Positions 60,709 to 64,000 of a DNA stretch of 64,000 nucleotides are shown here, in pieces (position 1 is the stretch's first letter; each line of letters starts with the position of its first letter). Both the position numbers and the translations under genes were made by a program. The stretch spans positions 1 through 64,000 of the forward strand of contig NZ_WOFH01000011.1 of NCBI RefSeq assembly GCF_009733595.1, given 5' to 3'. This stretch comes from Actinomadura litoris (GTDB taxonomy: Bacteria > Actinomycetota > Actinomycetes > Streptosporangiales > Streptosporangiaceae). Below the pieces are notes generated by a model. The model saw nothing but the letters and a program-made list of their open reading frames with translations, was not told where the DNA came from and ran no database searches.

Positions 60709-62874
60709 CTATCTTTCGATCGAAGGGCCGACGTTGTGCCCGTCTTTGTCCCGATAATGGCCCGCCGTCTTGATGGCGCCATTGAAGACAGAGTTCATCA
60801 TGGCGTCACTCAGATCCGAAAGACCCTTCTTGTCATCGGCCCATCGAAGGAGCCTCTCCGTTTCATCTGGATTGAGCTCCTCGATCGGGCGCACTTTGGG
60901 CGGCTCTCCCTCCGTGGCGAAGGAGTTGCCGGCCACTCCCGGGCCGTCGAGGCGGCCGTGGGATACCAGGGAGGATGTGATCATCTGGTTGAGGAGGCGT
61001 TCCAGGTTCTCGGTTTCGGTTGTGGGGGCCACTATGGCGGGTTCGGCCTTGTCGGCCAGGCGTTTTGCCAGCCAGTTGGTCATTTGGGTGGTGGCCTTGG
61101 CGGAGGCGGCGGCGTAGGCCTTGCCGCCCAGGGGGGATTTCGAGGCGACCATGTCGGTGCCCAGGGGGACCAGGCCCACGCCGTAGCCGACGTATTTGCG
61201 CATGCGTTCCAGGTCTTCGGCGAGGCGGGCCTCTTCGGCGCCCACGGACTGGTGGCGGGCCTCCAGGAGGTGGCCGAACATGCGGCCCTCGCCGACGACG
61301 GCGTTGGTGAGGTCGCCGTCGCGGGCGACGGTGCGGTCGATGGTGATCTTGGAGTGGGCGAGCTGGCCCATGATCAGGGTTTCGTAGGCCCGCGCGTCGC
61401 GGGTGATGTCCAGGAGGAGGTAGTCGAGGTCGTCGCCGGTCAGGCCGGTGGAGCCGGGGCGCTCGTCGTAGTTGGCCAGGCGGACGAGGTCGTGCAGGCG
61501 GTCCAGGTGGGCGACGAGGACCTTGGCCATGCCGGGGCGGAGCCCGGAGAGTTCGTCGTAGTGGTGCGGGCGGGCGATGGCGTCGGCCAGGTCGCCGCTC
61601 CTGAGGGCGGCGAGGGGGGACTTGTCTCCCACGGTGACCTTGCCGTCCTTGACCGGGTAGTTCGGACGGGCGTCGTCCGCGAGGAGCTTGGCGATCTCGA
61701 AGGCGAGGCGGGAGGACTCGGGGTCCTGGCCGGTGGCCGCGGCCTCGATGGTCTTGCCGAGGGCCGCGCCGTGGTCGGACTCGCCCCAGACGGCGCGGCG
61801 GTCGTGCAGGAGGTATTCGAGGTTGGTGACCTTGATGCCCGGAACGGCGCCGAGCTGCTGGGGGCCGTTCCACTCGCGGGTGAGGAGGGCCTGGGCCGCC
61901 TCCGCGCCGGACGCGGCGGCCGCCGTCAGAAGGGGCGAGAGGAAGTCGGTCTTGCGGTCGTCCGCCTTGACCTTGGTGGTGGACGGGTCGAGGGCGTTGC
62001 CCAGGCGGTACCGGGTGGCGAGGTCGGTGAGGGGGAGCTGGCCCAGGCGCTTCCGGACACCGCTGTCGTAGGCGATCATGTCGTTGCCGACGACGTTGAC
62101 GAAGTGGAACGAGAAGCGGGTGTCCGTCGAGCCGATCAGCGTGGCGAGGGACTGGTAGCCCGCGACGCCGTTCGGGAGCGTGCTGCGCGGCGGGAAGGTC
62201 GTGCGGCCGGCGCGGCGGAGGGCGAGCAGGTAGTCCTCGCCGAGGTAGCCCTTGCCCCGGCTGTCGGTGCCGAGCGCGACGGCGCGGCCGAGGAGGGCGA
62301 GGATCGCGCGGGTGTCGGCGGCGTCGGCGTCGGTGCCGGAGCGGTGCTGGGTGATGTCGCCGGAGAGCTTCAGCGAGAGCGCCATCGGGAGCTTGAGGAG
62401 TTCCTCGGGGCCGAGCGCTTCGAGGAGGCCCTTGGCGAACAGCGGGGTGATGTCGGACGGCTGGAGGCGCCGCAGCTCCGTCCGGGCGGCGGCGTCGCCG
62501 CTCGCGGCGCGGCGGAACAGGTCGGCTTCGCGGCGGCCGGCGGCGTAGCCGACCTGGTCGGTGTAGCGGTCGGGGAGCCGCAGGTAGGTGCCGTCGGCGC
62601 GGCAGACGGTGAAGGCGAGGTGCTGCCGGTCGAGGTCGCGTGCGAGCAGGTTGCGCCGCCGCAGGTCGGTCGCGGCGTCCTCGGTCCAGGCGGCGATGCG
62701 CTTGATCTCCATCGCGGGGGCCGTGCTGACCCCGGCGCCGTGCAGGGCCTGCCAGAGGTCGTCGGCGAGCCGGCGGAGCGCGGGCGCGGCCCGGCTCATG
62801 TCCTCGGTCATGTGCTCGAACTCGGCGAGCTTGACGCCGCAGGCGTCGGGGCCGAGCCATCCGTCCGCGGTCAT
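60709..62874 (-). CDS. Large protein of unknown function encoded with WXG100 proteins
   Basis: The 721-residue protein has no signal peptide. Its first 120 residues are helical (VKLAEFEHMTEDMSRAAPALRRLADDLWQALHG), like N-termini of type VII substrates. The middle is soluble and helical, with LGRAVALGTDSRGKGYLGEDYLLALRRAG, FSFHFVNVVGNDMIAYDSGV, LDYLLLDITRDARAYETLIMGQL and VVGEGRMFGHLLEARHQ. A mildly hydrophobic patch is near 595. The last about 80 residues (PKVRPIEELNPDETERLLRW onward) are encoded by DNA of about 48-65% G+C, far below the rest. The ATG overlaps the small W-x-G gene's stop (ATGA). I cannot assign a family; a secreted effector or matrix protein is possible. Confidence 0.72.
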   Translation of the reverse strand: MTADGWLGPDACGVKLAEFEHMTEDMSRAAPALRRLADDLWQALHGAGVSTAPAMEIKRIAAWTEDAATDLRRRNLLARDLDRQHLAFTVCRADGTYLRLPDRYTDQVGYAAGRREADLFRRAASGDAAARTELRRLQPSDITPLFAKGLLEALGPEELLKLPMALSLKLSGDITQHRSGTDADAADTRAILALLGRAVALGTDSRGKGYLGEDYLLALRRAGRTTFPPRSTLPNGVAGYQSLATLIGSTDTRFSFHFVNVVGNDMIAYDSGVRKRLGQLPLTDLATRYRLGNALDPSTTKVKADDRKTDFLSPLLTAAAASGAEAAQALLTREWNGPQQLGAVPGIKVTNLEYLLHDRRAVWGESDHGAALGKTIEAAATGQDPESSRLAFEIAKLLADDARPNYPVKDGKVTVGDKSPLAALRSGDLADAIARPHHYDELSGLRPGMAKVLVAHLDRLHDLVRLANYDERPGSTGLTGDDLDYLLLDITRDARAYETLIMGQLAHSKITIDRTVARDGDLTNAVVGEGRMFGHLLEARHQSVGAEEARLAEDLERMRKYVGYGVGLVPLGTDMVASKSPLGGKAYAAASAKATTQMTNWLAKRLADKAEPAIVAPTTETENLERLLNQMITSSLVSHGRLDGPGVAGNSFATEGEPPKVRPIEELNPDETERLLRWADDKKGLSDLSDAMMNSVFNGAIKTAGHYRDKDGHNVGPSIER

Positions 62875-63104
62875 GCGCGGCGGAGCTCGTCCTCGACGAG
62901 CCGGAGCGCCCTCTGTAATGCGGCGCGCAGGGCGGCGTCGTTGCGTTCCAGTCTGGCGGCGAAGGAGCGGGCCGCCGCGCCGCCGACCCAGGCGCGGTCG
63001 TCCATGGCGCGGCGGGACGCGGTGAAGGTGTGCCAGTGCTGGTCGGACAGCGTCTGGATGCGACTCAGAAGGAACCGCAGGCGGGCGGCCTCGGCCTGGT
63101 TCAC
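62871..63104 (-). CDS. Small W-x-G helical protein (WXG100-like partner)
   Basis: GTG 63104 follows GGAGGAAGGGC. The 77-residue product is two helices around a turn: NQAEAARLRFLLSRIQTLSDQHW, then RAWVGGAAARSF with a W-V-G at about 40-42, then ARLERNDAALRAALQRALRLVEDEL. This is the WXG100 hairpin architecture, though shorter than the usual 95-100 residues. It lies between the WXG100 gene and the 721-residue protein gene, coupled to the latter, and could form a heterodimer with the WXG100 protein or act as a chaperone. This is inference. Confidence 0.72.
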   Translation of the reverse strand: MNQAEAARLRFLLSRIQTLSDQHWHTFTASRRAMDDRAWVGGAAARSFAARLERNDAALRAALQRALRLVEDELRRA

Positions 63105-63180
63105 GCCCTTCCTCCAGGGAATGGTGCGGGCCCCGGCCTCGGGGGGATGGGCCGGGACCCGCGGTCTTGGGGGGCGGACG

Positions 63181-63453
63181 TCAGCGCGTGGCGGCCTCGA
63201 TGTTCTGCTGGGCCTTCTTGATGTCCTGGCCGCCCTGCTCCAGGGCGAGCGCCATCTTGTCGAAGGCGGTCTTGGCCTCGGCCCAGGCGGAGCGGAAGCG
63301 GTCGGCGCCGGGGCCCCACCAGGCCTGGGAGCTGCTGACCGTGCGCCCGTTCAGATCCTTGATCAGCGCGTCGAGATTGCGGGAGTGCTTGCTGAAGATC
63401 CGGGACAGCTCCTCCAGTTCGCCGATGTTGGCGCCGCGCCTGTCACCGCTCAC
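63181..63453 (-). CDS. WXG100-family type VII secretion substrate
   Basis: GTG 63453 gives 90 residues. The helix-turn-helix pattern is LEELSRIFSKHSRNLDALIKDLNG, then SSSQAWWGPGADRFRSAWAEAKTAF containing W-x-G at the turn, then a second helix MALALEQGGQDIKKAQQNIEAATR. These are EsxA/EsxB-type features. It is the first gene of the minus-strand type VII-linked set and pairs naturally with the EccC ATPase 3.3 kb away on the other strand. Confidence 0.9.
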   Translation of the reverse strand: MSGDRRGANIGELEELSRIFSKHSRNLDALIKDLNGRTVSSSQAWWGPGADRFRSAWAEAKTAFDKMALALEQGGQDIKKAQQNIEAATR

Positions 63454-63744
63454 TGCTCGACCTTTCGTCGCCCACCGATTTGCCTACCGTGCCGTCAAGA
63501 ATGGCGCCAGCCTACGCCCACTCGATCACCTAAATCCACCCGTACGCCTACCTAAACAGCCACATTCCTACCATCTTTCCTTGTCCGCTTGTGGTCACCC
63601 GCTCCCGGACAGAAGGGCGTTTACGTGTCGTGGCGTGACGCTGCGCAATCTCGTGACGTGCGTCATTACCGTCCGTCAAGACCCTTTCAGACTGCGTTGG
63701 ATGACCTTTTCCCAGGGAAACAGTTCATTGGCCAGAAAGTAACA
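63454..63744. other. 291-bp upstream region of the WXG100 gene
   Basis: This stretch is much less GC-rich than the window. It contains CGTGACG at 63634 and 63652 (18 bp apart), the inverted pair TGACG-TG-CGTCA at 63654-63665, and ACCTAAA at 63528 and 63550 (22 bp apart, two helical turns). TTGACG appears twice on the minus strand as possible -35 elements, but no matching -10 is convincing. No gene is seen. Confidence 0.55.
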
Positions 63745-64000
63745 TCAGCGAGCCGGAGGTTCCGGGTCGTTGACCGGGTGCGCCGCCGGGTCGAGGACGC
63801 GTTCGCCGACCAGTGTGATCTGCTCACCGCGTGTCCGGAACTCGAATCTGCGCCGGACCGATTGGACCAGCGAGCCCGTGTCGTAGCGAACCTCGGTGTG
63901 CTCCACCGCCTCCAGCGTGATGCGGTCGCCCGTCCGGATGGCCTCGCCCCCGTCCAGCCGGGTGCGGGCGCCGGTGTAGGCGGGGCCGCCCTCGACCGGC
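63745..64000 (-). CDS. C-terminal fragment of an unknown protein, open at the right window edge
   Basis: A minus-strand frame ends with TGA at 63745-63747 and stays open to the edge: 85 residues including GEAIRTGDRITLEAVEHTEV, VQSVRRRFEFRTRGEQI and VLDPAAHPVNDPEPPAR. Codons show the G/C-rich third positions of real genes here. Alternating charged and hydrophobic residues suggest beta strands. Family and start are unknown. Confidence 0.5.
   Translation of the reverse strand, partial: PVEGGPAYTGARTRLDGGEAIRTGDRITLEAVEHTEVRYDTGSLVQSVRRRFEFRTRGEQITLVGERVLDPAAHPVNDPEPPAR

Noticed and set aside
1-64000. tRNA, rRNA, insertion sequences, prophage or integrase genes
   Set aside because: Looked for CCA-ended cloverleaf-like segments, transposase or integrase motifs and terminal inverted repeats around any gene; none found.

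Overview
The window is 64 kb of very GC-rich actinobacterial chromosome (around 70-75% G+C by eye). Actinobacterial hallmarks include an acyl-CoA carboxylase epsilon subunit, a Tad pilus locus with a LysM/BTAD protein, a type VII (WXG100/EccC) locus, an LCP ligase, HelD and TreY/TreZ. Gene content and a G-rich palindromic repeat suggest an Actinomadura-like (Thermomonosporaceae) genome. That assignment is inference. No rRNA, tRNA, CRISPR array, transposase or phage gene was seen.

Region 1 (1-24 kb) is dominated by cell-envelope glycopolymer functions. It holds UDP-GlcNAc 2-epimerase (cut by the window edge), UDP-ManNAc dehydrogenase, UDP-glucose dehydrogenase, two GT4 and two GT2 glycosyltransferases and an LCP cell-wall ligase. 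It also has a minus-strand set (cytidylyltransferase, sn-glycerol-1-phosphate dehydrogenase-like protein, CDP-alcohol phosphotransferase, GT2) divergent from an IspD/TarI-like cytidylyltransferase that is translationally coupled to a glycerophosphodiesterase. Together these could make and attach a uronic-acid and polyol-phosphate polymer. Interspersed are a PQQ-type membrane protein, a small (p)ppGpp-hydrolase-like protein, HelD, a TetR regulator, a thioesterase and lipoproteins.

Region 2 (24-45 kb) is mostly housekeeping: purK-purE, a GtrA flippase, a two-component system, treY-treZ (trehalose from glycogen-type glucans), bfd-bfr behind an IdeR/DtxR iron box, an adenylate cyclase, birA, an enoyl-CoA hydratase, ppc-GNAT, the acyl-CoA carboxylase beta and epsilon subunits, a NYN nuclease-like protein and a beta-propeller lipoprotein.

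Region 3 (45-55.4 kb) is one tightly packed minus-strand Tad/Flp pilus operon: cpaB, tadZ, tadA, tadB, tadC, flp, three TadE/G-like pseudopilins and a 1019-aa LysM-BTAD membrane protein.

Region 4 (55.7-63.5 kb) is a compact type VII secretion-linked module. A 1476-aa EssC/EccC ATPase converges on a minus-strand set of WXG100 protein, second W-x-G small protein, 721-aa protein of unknown function and lipoprotein. The DNA of the 721-aa protein's C-terminus and of the lipoprotein is clearly less GC-rich than its surroundings. No other Ecc or MycP gene is present. This is the best candidate in the window for an undescribed system.

Across the window a G-tract palindromic repeat occurs seven times. 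One pair is inserted in frame inside a thioesterase gene, and a triple 48-bp array sits exactly at the treY/treZ junction.
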